Shown here: one piece after another, positions 37,090-48,620 of the stretch
Numbering within the stretch: the stretch's first letter is position 1
Layout of the letters: the number at the start of each line of letters is the position of its first letter
NCBI GenBank assembly: GCA_028554645.1
Contig: JAQOOI010000021.1
Span: forward strand, 682,001-746,000
Length of the DNA: 64,000 bases
Direction: 5' to 3'
DNA from: Omphalotus guepiniiformis
Lineage: Eukaryota > Basidiomycota > Agaricomycetes > Agaricales > Omphalotaceae
The notes under the pieces: generated by a model
The model's database searches: none
The model's input: only the letters and a program-made list of their open reading frames with translations
What the model was told of the DNA's origin: nothing
Translations under genes and position numbers: made by a program

Positions 37090-39849
37090 ATGATGGCCAC
37101 GGCACAACGTCCCGACCGAGTGGGCTTCGCACTCATGTCAAGCCTCCAGCATACCTTGATTGAAGATGGACTGTTCACCATCGTCAACCAAAAGCCCTCT
37201 GGATTCCCCAGAATTCCCTCACGGTCTCCACATGACCCAGGTCCTAGGAGTCAGTCACTGGGTGGAGTCGAACACCCTAGCTGGTTAACGGAGTCCATGC
37301 CTTTCCTCGCTTTCGTCCCGGCACTAAACCCTTTCAAAACAGAATGGCTTGAGCCACTGGACTACACAGAGGACACCATGCCTGTGGTCCCGGACACGCG
37401 ACTTGGGGCCGGTGGAATGTTTGTGTTGGACAGCGAGATCATACGACTGTGGGAGGAGCTGGAAAGAGTGCTACGCAGGTTGCTGAGAGTTTCTATGCGA
37501 CTGGCCAACATCGGTATCCCGCGAGACTTTCGCTTTTGGTCGTATCCGAGTCAGTACGGTTACACTCAGCCCCATTTCTCTGAGGTGATAGCACGTCGTC
37601 ACGCAATTGCATCGCAGCGTGCATTTCTTCCCTTAGCTGGTGCAATATCATACTTTGCCCATCATATGAAAAAGCAGGAAGAGGTTAGAGATGCACAGAA
37701 CGGAAGAACACACCCCCAGGAGCTCAGCCAACAGGAAATAAACGAGCACCACTGGAGACAGGTTCTGGACGTTTTGCAGAAGGAAACGGGGCTATCACAT
37801 ATCTGGTTGACGTACTGGAGAAAGTCCTTCCTAGACACCGTACCTGTAGGAGCTTTCGTCGAAGCACAAAAATTCAAACATTTGTTACCCGTTCTCATTG
37901 CAGCAAAAACGCCGCTAGCAATTTACTGGGGCGACGCTCGAGAGACATGGACCATACCACCTGAACTTTTTAGATGGGCGCCTAGCCCGAGAGTGTTAAA
38001 TAGACTTGAGCTGATACGGTACGGTCGCGCGAGGCAGGAGGTGCCTCAAGACGAGATAAATGCATTAGAGGCCGAGGTGAAGAGAGTGGAGTCTGGCCAA
38101 CACGCAACTCACAGCATAGGAGGACAGGTGTACGAGGTAGTTCTTCCAGCCCTCGACAGAGACGCAGACAGAAGCACTCGCTCTCACCGACAGCCAGTCG
38201 ATAAACCCCCGCCATGCGTCGTTACAGTGCACCCCAACTCCGGACAGCGCCCAGGCGAAGACATGGCTGCGTTCTTTAGCAGACGCGAGCGAGAGAAAAA
38301 CGCGTGTATTGCTCGCGAATCGGCGACGGACCGACAGCGCCGATTGCAAAGAGAGGGTGTTGCCGCAAAAGACCTTCCACCTGGACGAAAGGGAGCAACA
38401 GTGTTCTATTGGGAATTAGTGGATGGTGGTCGACGACGGATTCCGGCAGGGCGCAATCACTACGAATCTTACTGGGAGGAATACGGTTCCCGTCAGAGAA
38501 GGTATAACTCCCTGCGCAACGAGTGGGACGTGTGCACAGAATTTGATCCAGACGACGGACCCCCGTCCTGGTCTGACGAGGAGGACACAGGGACTGTCCA
38601 GCCCTTGTTTGAAGTGACTCCTGACGAAAATCTCGACCTCGACTGCGAAGGGGAAACGCAGCCAGCCGAGTATCTTCGTCGTCTGCACGGTGAAGGTGAT
38701 CCCATGTCCACCCATCCTGCACTGGAATTTGCAGATCCGCTCGAGGACATTGCTTACAACCGATTGGGTTTTTTGGAGCATGGCGGAGGCACCGTTACTG
38801 TTACCGACAAAGACGTTAGCTGGAACAAAATCCGCAATATGCTAGGGAACGCTCGGTCGGAGCAGGTAGCACTGGTTAAAAAAAGCACCTCTGACAAGCT
38901 GCGGCACTTCATTACTGTCCTGCTCTCCGCAAAGAAACTCGATGATGTACCAGCCTGTTTGGATCTGAGTAACGACCAAGCAGAAATACACGAAAATTGG
39001 GGGTTTGCTGTGATCTACATGGATGTTATGGATGGATACTACCTGATCTCACCAGAAGCAGGAGACAAGGTCCCGTTCCAGCTCGCCTTAAGGAGTGCGG
39101 ACGACGTTCTCGAAATTGCGCGTCGCGGATGGGGGCCCGACCTACGAAAAATCATACCGAATCTGATACGGCAAGGGATAGCTTTCAACACGTTTGTTCG
39201 TGACAAGGCCATCCCCCGTCCAATACCCGCAGTTCCTCTCCCACCTCCGCTGTTAGGATACCGACAAAAGAATTTTCTGCATCGAGAGGGAGGACAGCTG
39301 CTCGACGAGTACCGGGCTTATGCTCATCAACGAGACTGTTTCTTGCGGACAGAAAGAGGTCGCGCAGCTGTCCTGGCTGGAGGTATCGTTGCACGTCTAG
39401 CACTCCATGTGGTCAAAGAAGACGCGGTACTCAAAGGTCCCTCAAAGGATGTGTGGTTGTCTGGAGAGTGCGTCTGGGATGGCAAGGAAAGTGACGGGTT
39501 TTGGGACGATCAGCTCAGCCAATCCGAGATAGACTTGATCTGCGGCGTGTACGACGTTGGGACAGGGCAACGGGATCGCTGGGGATACATGCAGGTGGCT
39601 CAGAAGTCTTGGTGGCCCAGGCAGTCCTCATGGAAAGTGAGCGGGTTGAGCTGTGGATACTGGAGTCGGGACGCGGAAGCTTGGTTTCAACAGCGGTTGC
39701 AGAACATTGGTCACGGGAGCGCAGACGTGTTGAGCAACGCTGAGTGGAAGCAAGCCATCAAGTTTACCAAGGACTCGTACAGGCTAGCGCAGAAGACCGA
39801 CGACCTCGCCCATCAATACCTCGGTAGACGGTTTAAAACATGCCGCTAA
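37090..39849 (+). CDS. 919-residue uncharacterised protein of the inserted segment
   Basis: One long exon. I chose the MMATAQRPDRVGFAL start at 37090; the frame is open to 36796, but that extension translates the 102-base repeat. No domain can be named. Visible features: an N-terminal module with GFPRIPSRSPHDPGPRSQSL and AFVPALNPFKTEWLEPLDY; helical WEELERVLRRLLRVSMRL; a Trp/Tyr-rich part (FRFWSYPSQYGYTQPHFSE); a charged middle with a run of conserved-looking aromatics (KGATVFYWELVDGGRRR, YESYWEEYGSRQRRY); acidic DEEDTG; and a C-terminal half with WGFAVIYMDVMDGYYLI and GYWSRDAEAWFQQR. From memory, proteins of this type are recurrent in repeat-rich Agaricomycete genomes. It is intact, implying recent selection or recent insertion. 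It is transcribed away from the helicase. Confidence 0.8.
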   Translation: MMATAQRPDRVGFALMSSLQHTLIEDGLFTIVNQKPSGFPRIPSRSPHDPGPRSQSLGGVEHPSWLTESMPFLAFVPALNPFKTEWLEPLDYTEDTMPVVPDTRLGAGGMFVLDSEIIRLWEELERVLRRLLRVSMRLANIGIPRDFRFWSYPSQYGYTQPHFSEVIARRHAIASQRAFLPLAGAISYFAHHMKKQEEVRDAQNGRTHPQELSQQEINEHHWRQVLDVLQKETGLSHIWLTYWRKSFLDTVPVGAFVEAQKFKHLLPVLIAAKTPLAIYWGDARETWTIPPELFRWAPSPRVLNRLELIRYGRARQEVPQDEINALEAEVKRVESGQHATHSIGGQVYEVVLPALDRDADRSTRSHRQPVDKPPPCVVTVHPNSGQRPGEDMAAFFSRREREKNACIARESATDRQRRLQREGVAAKDLPPGRKGATVFYWELVDGGRRRIPAGRNHYESYWEEYGSRQRRYNSLRNEWDVCTEFDPDDGPPSWSDEEDTGTVQPLFEVTPDENLDLDCEGETQPAEYLRRLHGEGDPMSTHPALEFADPLEDIAYNRLGFLEHGGGTVTVTDKDVSWNKIRNMLGNARSEQVALVKKSTSDKLRHFITVLLSAKKLDDVPACLDLSNDQAEIHENWGFAVIYMDVMDGYYLISPEAGDKVPFQLALRSADDVLEIARRGWGPDLRKIIPNLIRQGIAFNTFVRDKAIPRPIPAVPLPPPLLGYRQKNFLHREGGQLLDEYRAYAHQRDCFLRTERGRAAVLAGGIVARLALHVVKEDAVLKGPSKDVWLSGECVWDGKESDGFWDDQLSQSEIDLICGVYDVGTGQRDRWGYMQVAQKSWWPRQSSWKVSGLSCGYWSRDAEAWFQQRLQNIGHGSADVLSNAEWKQAIKFTKDSYRLAQKTDDLAHQYLGRRFKTCR

Positions 39850-41349
39850 GGCACATGCATTCAGGTATACTTAAATTACCTCAAGGACGTTTGGTTGTAT
39901 ATAATCTCGGACTCACATGTAGCTTACTCCAGACCCAGATGTATTACACAGATTGTAGTCAAAATTAAAGTGTATTTTACCAAAGAAAACGCGCCATGCA
40001 TCAACAATTGCTGAAGAGTGAGCGTGCAGCAACAATACTACCACATTACAAACTGTAAAACGGAACACTGCAACGAAACAACGAATACTACCATATATGT
40101 TACGTAAACAACATCAGAAACTTAACGGATAGGTATATTATATAAGCAGACACCAGAAACTCCAGTGACGCTTCTCGTGCGCTTGATTCAGGACCACCAC
40201 CTGGAGCTCAACGTAGAGTTTATAACTCCACGAATGAGCCCGGGCCTCACGGATTACGATACCACCTAACCTCGTGTGCCACTGCATCGCAGCTCAACGT
40301 GGAGTTTATAACTCTACGAATGAGCTCGGTCCATGGATACATGGGGCGCTGGAAGGAAGGATCTGGAGAAGAGGCCGAAGAGGTAGTAGCGACCGACGTA
40401 GTTGTTGCGACGGCTTAAGAAGAGGTGATTTGATGGGAGGTGCTGGAGAAAGGACTAGTGTCGGCCATCGAGTCGATATCAAGCCTTGGGACCTACCGTC
40501 GGAAACTGTTGCCGATGTACGCTTGAACAAGGTCGAAGAACGCTCAGCCCAACCGTCAAAAAATCCGCTGGCGACAGCTGGTTTGCGCGGTAAGTTCTAG
40601 CTGCTGTCCTTGAGGCCAGTTCAAGTTATTTATCGAGGTTTGACTTGCAGGAACTTTTTCGACCAGGGTTGGTTGAACCCCTTCGAAAGCGTAGATGCAG
40701 GTCGATGAGTCGTCCTCCCAACCCATCGCACTAGCAAACAATCCACCCAGGCTTCCAGTCCGGAGTCAGCTCTCTGGCTGGGCACCCAGGTCACGGTCGG
40801 TGCCTACAACGGCGCCGACAGCTGTTGATCAGACATCTCTCGTGTCGTTGGCCAGCGGTCCGCTCCATCGCTCTCCGTGTAGGTGGCCAGGGCAATGTTT
40901 GTCCAGCAGAGGTGATTTTCCTCGAGCCCAGCAACCAAGCACCGCGGCAAAACCCTTTCCCTGGTACCATCTAACCTCTATCCCCATCGCGCTCACGACA
41001 AAACCGTTCCAGGCTGCTGTTGATCGGGCATTCAGCGCCCGACCCAGGGTGTGCTTCCCGCACATTGGCAGGGCGGTTTGCGGGTCACAGTTGGTGCCTA
41101 GACGGTGCTGACTGCTGTTGATCGGACAACATTGTCCGATCCAGGCGATACACCGTGTCGTTGGCCCCTTCCCTGCGCTGGAAACCGCCCATGGTGGGTC
41201 TGATAGTCACGTGTTCGGCGAAACGGGCCACAAGGCCACACGCCCATGCGGATGCAGGACCAGAGTGGACCCCTGCGCTTACCAAGAAAAAGGGTCTACC
41301 TTCAGCCATATCGACAACAACCTTGTTTTTTTTTCCGCAACCTCGAGTC
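39850..41349. other. 1.5-kb spacer upstream of the oxygenase gene
   Basis: Contains two TTATAA-centred repeats (listed separately) and a related pair of short blocks, ggtgcctacaacggcgccga near 40799 and ggtgcctagacggtgctga near 41093, each followed by ctgttgatcrga. The 138-codon open frame at 40695-41111 has no recognisable domain; it might be an upstream exon or a non-coding leader. Confidence 0.4.
40205..40328. promoter_or_regulatory. Two 38-base repeats with near-palindromic GTGGAGTTTATAACTCCAC core
   Basis: Copies start at 40205 and 40291 with the pattern agctcaacgt-R-gagtttataactc-Y-acgaatgagc-Y-cgg. Each has inverted arms around TTATAA, as in the 54-base repeats at 36.1-36.3 kb. They lie downstream of the 919-residue ORF and 1.0-1.1 kb upstream of the oxygenase start. 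Function is inferred only from symmetry and position. Confidence 0.6.
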
Positions 41350-42439
41350 ATGACAGGCACAAGGAAACGCAAAAATCGCCGGGGTCGACCCAACCCCCAG
41401 AAAAGGGCTAAAAACTGGGAGCACTGGAAGAGTAGCGGTGGTTTTGATCGGGCTGTAGCACGGGCAAAACAGGGGCTGCGTGAGCAAAGTGAGTGTTGTT
41501 GGGACTACCACTGGGTCGCCACTGACAACAACTCGCAGAAACCTTAGTCCTCGAAGAGTTTCCCCCGGACTTCATCAAGAGAGCAAAGAAGCAGAGCATT
41601 GTACGCGACGTCACGGAGACGAAGTACACCACCAACTACAACGCGTTAGCGACGTTACGCACGTCCACCAACGTGATGGTCAGAGGACCGGGCCCTCTAG
41701 ACAGAGACTTCGCCGTGGGTCTGTTCGCACACGTCGTTTCTCCCCGTGCGTCCTCGGAGCTGATGAAGCTGTGGAATAATTTCAAAGCCACAACCCCCAA
41801 GCATTCAGGGAAGGGGGACAAGAACCGGTCCATGACACAGGCGTTTCATTTCGGGACATGGTCCATCTATAGCCCCACACCAAATCTGACCGCAGACACA
41901 CGCAACCAGACCAGCACATGCATTGCCGCGATGGACGCACTGCTGGCAGGCATTAAGCATTACGTCCTCATCCCAGTCCGGCGGATACTGTTAGAGCATT
42001 TCCCTGAGGACTGGGAGCGACGTCAGAAGTGAGTGCCCCCATCAGACAGTTGAAAACACACTCGTACTGATTCAAGTGCCACAGAGCGTACCTTGCGTTG
42101 CCACCCGCCTTACAACGTGTATATGCTTTGCGTCCAGCAACTGACTTTGAAGGAGTCGCCTCCACAATCGCCATCAAAGAAGGGGGCAGCGAGATCCCAC
42201 ACACCGACGTGAATGATGCCCGGCATTCGAGGACCTTTGTTTACGTGTTCGGCGCTTTTGAAGGAGGACGAACCGTGTTCCCTCAAGTAGGGGTGACTGT
42301 GGCGCCTACGAGCACCCAGCTTCTGGCTGCCAACACCAGACAACTGTCCCACTTCAGCGAACCTGCCATTGGGCAAAGGGTGGTGTTGACAATATTTGTA
42401 GAGAACGCGTTGATGTGTCGAGCTGGGGTTTACGAGTAG
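41350..42439 (+). CDS. 2-oxoglutarate/Fe(II) dioxygenase, TET/JBP-like
   Basis: A 327-residue protein from three exons (41350-41488, 41539-42028, 42085-42439), all joins in phase. The N-terminus is strongly basic (TGTRKRKNRRGRPNPQKRAK). The C-terminal part is a double-stranded beta-helix oxygenase: GGSEIPHTDVND (H249 and D251, iron ligands), FVYVFGAFEGGRTVFPQVGV (a conserved strand with the F-x-GG pattern), QLLAANTRQLSHFSE (H299, third ligand) and GQRVVLTIFVEN (R308, expected to bind 2-oxoglutarate). The FEGG strand and HxD-H-R spacing resemble the TET/JBP group, which oxidises methylated bases and is expanded in basidiomycetes in association with transposons. Assignment to that group rather than another 2OG branch is tentative. 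The basic N-terminus fits nucleic-acid binding. Confidence 0.78.
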
Positions 42440-42696
42440 CTGTTTCACATATGTACAAAGGGCCGAAATTTGACTTCACTTTTGCATCACTGTGAATATT
42501 GAGGCTTCAGCTCCATCACCACAAAGTCTCCAAGCAGGATATATATTGCGTAACGTACAGGATGAGCAAATTTTAGAACGCCAACGGAGACACACAAAAA
42601 ACAGATAAGCACGCGAGACGAGTAACGACAGTACACGGTTAAAGCGGAAGGAGTGGCAACGAGTCAGGAAGGTGGCAAATCGACGAACTACTGGGT

Positions 42697-45450
42697 TCAA
42701 GTTGAACCTGTGTTAGCCAAAACAATCGCAAAGAGCGCATTGAAATGGCAGGATCTGTACTGGGCACTCGGCATCTTGTCCCAACTCGATAGGGTGAAAC
42801 CGACTGTCACAACCGAGAGACGGTCAATGTCGGCTTTACCGTATCGGGGCAGAGCCCTCAATCGATCCCAATCTGACGGCCGAAACGCGAAGCCGTTGGA
42901 GCCTTTAGCCGTGTTGGAGCGGCCATCATAGACGGGAACTGAAGCAGTGAGCAAGAAATCAATAATTCAGTCAGAGAAAGCATGGGGAAGGGACACAAAC
43001 TTTTGTCTTGGAACTTGAGGAAAGGAGGAAAGGGAGCGGCGGACGTGGCATACTGAGTGCTTGAGCCAGCGACAGGGGTGCCAGGCAAAGCCACCCTCGT
43101 CACGGAGGCGAAGGGGTTGGGCTCCGCGAAATCGGGGGCAGCTAAGAAAGACAGGCGTTACTATTACGGAGGGATTACAAAACTTGGAACACACACCGCT
43201 GGCACTGGAACCTTGCTCGCGTTTCCTGGTAGAGAAAGTGATAATGCCCCCCTTAACTGGAGCGTGAAAGGCCTGCAACCCAGCAATTGCACCCACAGAG
43301 GACTGGAACAACTGAAACTCTTGCTCCATTAACATGAGACCGATCTTGTAAGATTCGCTATTCTGCATGCCGGAGGGTTGGCTTAGATCACTGCGCACAA
43401 GGACACCGGTGACAATGAAGACCGCCACCGAACGAGAGTCGGACGTCGGCTTGTAGCAATCATAACCTTTGACGAAGAGGTTCTTAGGGCCTCGACAAAT
43501 GTTGTAGAAATGGTTGTAGGCCACAAACTCCAAGCTAGCACGGAAACGACTGCCAAACGACGGATCGTAAACACAAAGAAACGATACAGCGACCAGAGAC
43601 TCACGCGCGGTCGTTCTTGCTAGGGAGCCCGTTACGCACAAGCGCGTATTTGGCTGTGGCAATATACGCGTAGCCCTCGTCGGCATTGCCTCTGGAGGAG
43701 ACATAAGGAACCATGGATGCTGGTCTGGAAAGAAATGGTTAAAATGGTTAGTCAATTAAAAGGCACTCCTTGCAATGGTCACTGACTGTGGAATTGTATT
43801 GGCCGGTAGACTGGCGTACAGAGAACGCAACAACGGATCTTGCAACTCGACATTCAGAACAGAGGGGACCACCAGGGTTGCTTCCTCTTCAGCGGTGGCG
43901 GGAGGGATGTCATCAGAGACAGCTCCATCCACTTCCATATCAGATTCTGCAGATCTGGCGGACCTGGTACGAGCAAGGTGAGAAGAAAAATGCTACACGC
44001 AAAGCAGACCGACTTACTCTAATTCCACAGCATCCAATTGGTCATCTTCGACAGCTACATCATCGACCTCCGCAGTTCTGAAGTACAAAAAGAAAAGATT
44101 GTGAGGGGAAACAACGCAATTAGAAGAGACAAACTCACTCGACGGGGTTCCCGTTTTCGTCCAGCTCGTCGTTGATGAAAGGATCAGACAAAGAGCCGTC
44201 CTCACTCTCAACAGCCTCAGGTTCCTCCAGAGGATTGTCATCCTCCGCGACGGCCTCCTCGTCAAGAAACAAAGGAACAGCCTTGGACTTGGAGGGTTTG
44301 GTAGAGACAGGGAGTTTGGACCTACAAGTCAGGAGAGAGCCGAGGAACGAGTTGAGCAAGGAGGTCTTTAACAGAGAGAGCGAAACCGGCAACCCACTTT
44401 TTCTTCAAAATCTCGTGAACCTCCGGTAAATCTTCAGATTCCGAAGCAGAATCTACGTGCAAAGTGCCAAAAGCAGACCTGACTTTCTCTGAGCCAGTGG
44501 GGGAAACAACGGGACTGGGCAGAGGGGTGGAAGGCCTGACAAAAGTCTTGGGTCTGGGAGTTACAGGTGGCCTGGCATTGACAACGGGCTTGACAGTCGT
44601 ATCTGAGGCCACTGCTGAAGCACTACAGGACAGACATCAACGTCACAATCAGGCAGAAAATGTATACACGCCAACAAACCTCTGCTTCGAAACGGCGGAA
44701 CCTTTTTTGTTTGGAGCCACACTTGCTTTAGCACGCGCGGAGGCAATGACTTTCTTCCGGGGGGGAGACTGAGGCACCGGCGTAACAGGACGACTCAGTT
44801 CGGAGTCCGAGGAAAGTCTACGCAAAAGAAAACAAAAGGAGCGCAAGCATCAAAAGAGGCAAAAAGGCAGACAACACGACGCAGGCGTACTCAATAGGCT
44901 CCGCTGAATCAGAAGGCCGGATGTCAACAGGAATGCGAGACTCCTGATCCACCGCACTGAAAGGCAATCAAGCGAGAAGTTAAAAAGGGCAGAAAGAGGG
45001 TGAACGAAGGAGTGTAGCTCACTTGTCTTCCAAAGAGTGGAGTTTTTTTGCAGTTGGAACACTGCTGAAAATGCATGGCGAAAGTCAGAAGCCCGACATT
45101 TTAAAGTAAAAGAAAACATAAAGAAACGAACGTGCGAGCGGAACGGCGCAGGGCGCCGTCATCCCGCTCTTTTTTTACGGCAGTTTCTACCGGGAAAGAG
45201 GCGTTCGCAGCAGCACGTTTCTTCGGCGATGGAGTCCTGGCAAGGCACAATGACAGCAGTGTTCTGGGTCAGAAGAAGGTGCAAAAAGGATAAAAAGGAA
45301 CAACATACCCAGCGGCACTAGACGCCTGACGCTTTTTACTAGGGAGGAGTGCAAAGTCAGACGGAAGAGCCACAGAAGCAAGTGAACAGAAGAGGCATCT
45401 CACGGCGAGGATGAGGGTGTGGAGGGCACCTTAGGCAACGCAGAACTCAT
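42697..45450 (-). CDS. Multi-exon Ser/Pro-rich uncharacterised protein of the inserted segment
   Basis: Start MSSALPKVPSTPSSSP at 45450. A dozen or so small exons encode a disordered, charged N-terminal half: TPSPKKRAAANASFP, VKKERDDGALRRSART, SVPTAKKLHSLEDK, SRPVTPVPQSPPRKKV, PVTPRPKTFVRPSTPLPSP, acidic VAEDDNPLEEPEAVESEDG. The last exons look globular: EATLVVPSVLNVELQDPLL, MPTRATRILPQPNTRLCVTG, FVAYNHFYNICRGPKNLF, MLMEQEFQLFQSSVGAIA and GFAFRPSDWDRLRALPRYG, ending ANTGST. No known domain was recognised. Basic SPKK-like patches suggest a nuclear protein. Several introns near 43.0-43.2 kb and 44.8-45.3 kb are guesses; the overall gene span is better supported than any single junction. Confidence 0.62.
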
Positions 45451-46404
45451 GGCAGGAAAGGGACAAAATCACAAAGACACAGATATGAACCAAGAACTGA
45501 AGACGATATAGGTTCAGGGTGAGGAAACCCTTCGTTTAAAGGTGTTTCCAAGACAGACAGACCAAAACCGGTCAGCGACGATCCAAGGACTGCGAAGGAG
45601 AAAGAAACGTAAGTAAATTTCGTTTATCAGGCCCAAAAAAGACAGATCAGACGTGTCTCCCCCCACAGAACCAAGCGATTAACCAATGGACAAGCAGAAC
45701 GCAATATGATTACGGCTGACGCGGGTTTTGAGCACCTTGAAGGCGGATGGCTCCAGGGCGAATGAACCAGCAAATAAGAAAACAAACAGAATGATTGTGG
45801 ATCAATCTACGAAATACTCGCAGCTCAGTCCAGACAACCGAAGAGAACTTGCTAGTGCCCGAGGAGACAGCAACCATAGCAGGACAAGAGGCTGATAAGC
45901 ACCTAAGTCCACCCCACCCCCCTCCCCTTCCCACCAATTCACTACCGGGCACAAAGAGGACCGTTTGAAAACGCTGATCAGCGTAGATAACGATAAGGCA
46001 GAACGTTCGTTTGCACGTTGTACTGTCACCATCGAAGCACAGCAACTTTTCATAGCTGAGCGACTTAGTAGAACGACGACTCGGTCGCTTCAACTACACA
46101 CAAAACATAAAGCGCCTCGCAGTAAAACAAACACCACGAACGGAAGGAGTATCACACAATAAAACCATGGATTGTTCCGTTACAGAACGCTGCGTCGCGC
46201 GCGAAGTGTGATGAAGTCGAATGTGAAACGTCAATCAGGAGTGCGTAAGCGAAAAGAATCCGAGGTCAGCAACAAAGTGGAAAACCGAAGCAACAACGTA
46301 GTGCGAGCAGCTGATTACCTCGGCCATAAGAACGGGAAAGCGCAGGTCGAAACAACACAAAACCACCAGTGTTTCGTTCGGAAGCACTCAGCAACCTACC
46401 TGAC

Positions 46405-47741
46405 ATGAATCAGTTCTACGACCTGGGCAAAGCCTGTAAGCGGTGTATTCGAACCTCACGCGCAGCGCTGTATCTAATGGTTACACTCTTTAGCTCACCG
46501 GCTGCAAAATTACATAAACCTACGCAAACAGGTCGAAGACGCCGTACCTCAGTTAGCAGACATGGCGAAGGTGGGCGGAAGTTCATCTAGTAGTAATTCT
46601 ATGACAGACAAGAGACCGTGACACAGCTTGCGCAATGGCCTGACGCGGTCAAGGTGCGAGAGATAGGAGTACCCTTGGCATGGAGACTGGTGGTTGAAGA
46701 CCAAGAGGGGCTCGAGGAAATCGTTTTTCGCATCCAAGGAATTGTTGTTGTTAAAGACCTTCCTCCTATCTACAAAAGGCCTGGCCGGTGAGTCTCATCA
46801 CGCACGGACGACGTACGTAGTAACCGCCTTCACAGCCATGCAAAAGTGGGGCAACTGAGACAAGGAATTACCCTTTCCGGCCTAGGATTGCAAGCATTTG
46901 ATGACGCGATCACAGGCATCAATGTGGTGGACTCTTTATTTCGCAGGCATATCGACGAGCGACGAATGGACGAGACGACGATGATATCAATGCATGCTGG
47001 ATCACCGGCACTTGAGATCGCTAATCGGTATTTTACCTCCAGAGGCGCGGCGAAGAATGAAGCGTCTATTCCGTTCAGCAACTGGGTTGACCCCAAAGGA
47101 GTTCTTGCCAGCATGGCCGGAAACGGACATGTACATCTAGAGGAAAACGTTGTGCAGTACAAGCAGCGCAAGACGGACGAGCATGGCCAAGCACGGTGAG
47201 TAATTCAAAGACACGGTAACCCGAGGATCTAGCTGAGAACAGAGGGACAGATTTGATGATATCCCGCCTACTGTTGTTCAAGTGGGCGACGTGGTTGAAG
47301 TGCAGGTGTCCCTGATAGCTGTTCAGACAGGGAAAGAGCGCTACAGAACAGTGAATGTTCTGCGATGCATAACGCTTTTAGACAGCAGCATCACGGAGGT
47401 ATGTCGTTTACGGCGTGGACCAAACAAATTAACCTGACTTGTTACAGGAAGCCAGCAAGCAGAAGAGACAGGAAAGCCAAGTTAAGATGAGACTTAAGCG
47501 CAAGACAGGACACCAGAGCGAGATGGAGGCGCAGGCTCGACTGAAGCAGCTCCATAGACCCCGAGTCAGCGACGCTGGTGGCGACGGCGCCAGCGCTGAC
47601 CGTTGTGAAAACAGTACCAGGGCTACGGAGGGGGTTTCCGAGGGCGCAGGAGACGACCAAGAGATAGCGGATACTGAAGAGGATGTCGTCATGGGGAAGG
47701 AAAATTGCGACTCCACGCTTGTTGGACAGGAGGGGATGTAG
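46405..47741 (+). CDS. Multi-exon uncharacterised protein of the inserted segment
   Basis: Starts about 46405 (MNQFYDLGKA). After small exons comes VTQLAQWPDAVKVREIGVPL, DQEGLEEIVFRIQGIVVVKDLPP (a beta-rich part), then, after an intron ending near 46834, QAFDDAITGINVVDSLFRRH, ERRMDETTMISMHAGSPALE, IANRYFTSRGAAKNEASIPF, HLEENVVQYKQRK, and in later exons FDDIPPTVVQVGDVVEVQVS, YRTVNVLRCITLLDSSI, a basic coiled coil KRQESQVKMRLKRKTGH and an acidic tail. No domain can be named. I recall similar proteins as repeated hypothetical genes in Agaricomycetes. It may be a partner of the 42.7-45.4 kb gene in the same element. The first start and the intron near 46.58 kb are uncertain. Confidence 0.62.
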
Positions 47742-48432
47742 TACCCATTTTACAGGGGAGCAAAGGGGTTAGAAATAGTATCATTGTTTTTCGACCAAGT
47801 ACCAGCGACGTATAAAAGTCTCCTTACCCTGCTGCCACAGCACATATGAAGTCTGACCTGGACCCTTGGACCCCTTGAAGATGTTATACAAGTATCTTAG
47901 TCCCTCTTATCGTTTGCCACAGACATACGAGACAGAAGATAGACGGAGTCGAACGTACTTGGAAGCTGGTGGTATCGGGCACTCATCAGTATTTTCTTGC
48001 TCGTACCATTTCTGTTCGAAAAATCGACGCGCAATTTGGTTCACAACGAGATGTTCAAGATTCTTGCGGCGTGTTGGATTGGACCTTCCCTCATATGTCG
48101 CACAGCGTCCGTCTCATAACGTAGAGCTAATCTGCCATTTAGCCAGGTAAGGGTCGCCATTCCTTCTTGAGAAACAGGACGTGAACGAGCGCCTCTTGAA
48201 GCTTGTGACGTTCGTCGCGCGAGTGTTCATGGGTGGTTCGATAGTGTGTCGCGATGGCGCAGGCGATGAGCCACTTCCTCACATCCCAGTAACAAATTTT
48301 TTTGGCCCGTAAAAAGGTAAGTACACATATTTCATCTTTGTATATAATTTTTTTAATTTGAGAATTTAAAATATAACCCTCAGTATCAGCGTTCCGAAAC
48401 TGTGTTTGCAATTGGTAGAATAAGTCACATGG
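47742..48432. other. Non-coding or degraded part of the inserted segment
   Basis: No gene was recognised. Minus-strand reading at about 47.9-48.1 kb gives an interesting but stop-interrupted stretch with NLEHLVVNQIARRFFEQKWY; it may be a broken exon. An AT-rich tract follows at 48.34-48.38 kb. Confidence 0.35.
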
Positions 48433-48620
48433 GCCAGCTTAAACGTCCAACGCGGCACAAAAGGGAGGGAAGAAATGCTTACTAATTAGGTCTCGGACAA
48501 TGACAGCCGACTTAACCGGAGGCCAGCTTAACTGGCCATAGTGCGCAAAAAGGAGGGCAGAGAAAAAGCTGACTAATATACATCTAAGGTCGCTCCGATC
48601 AAACCGGAGGCCCGCTTAAC
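48433..48620. repeat. 88-base tandem repeats near the right end of the inserted segment
   Basis: Units begin gccagctta at 48433, gccagctta at 48522 and gcccgctta at 48610 (partial third). Each ends with aaccggag, and the units share a tcgg/tccgatc block and an A/G-rich middle. The copies are diverged. Position within 310 bases of the right boundary suggests subterminal repeats of the element. Confidence 0.65.
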
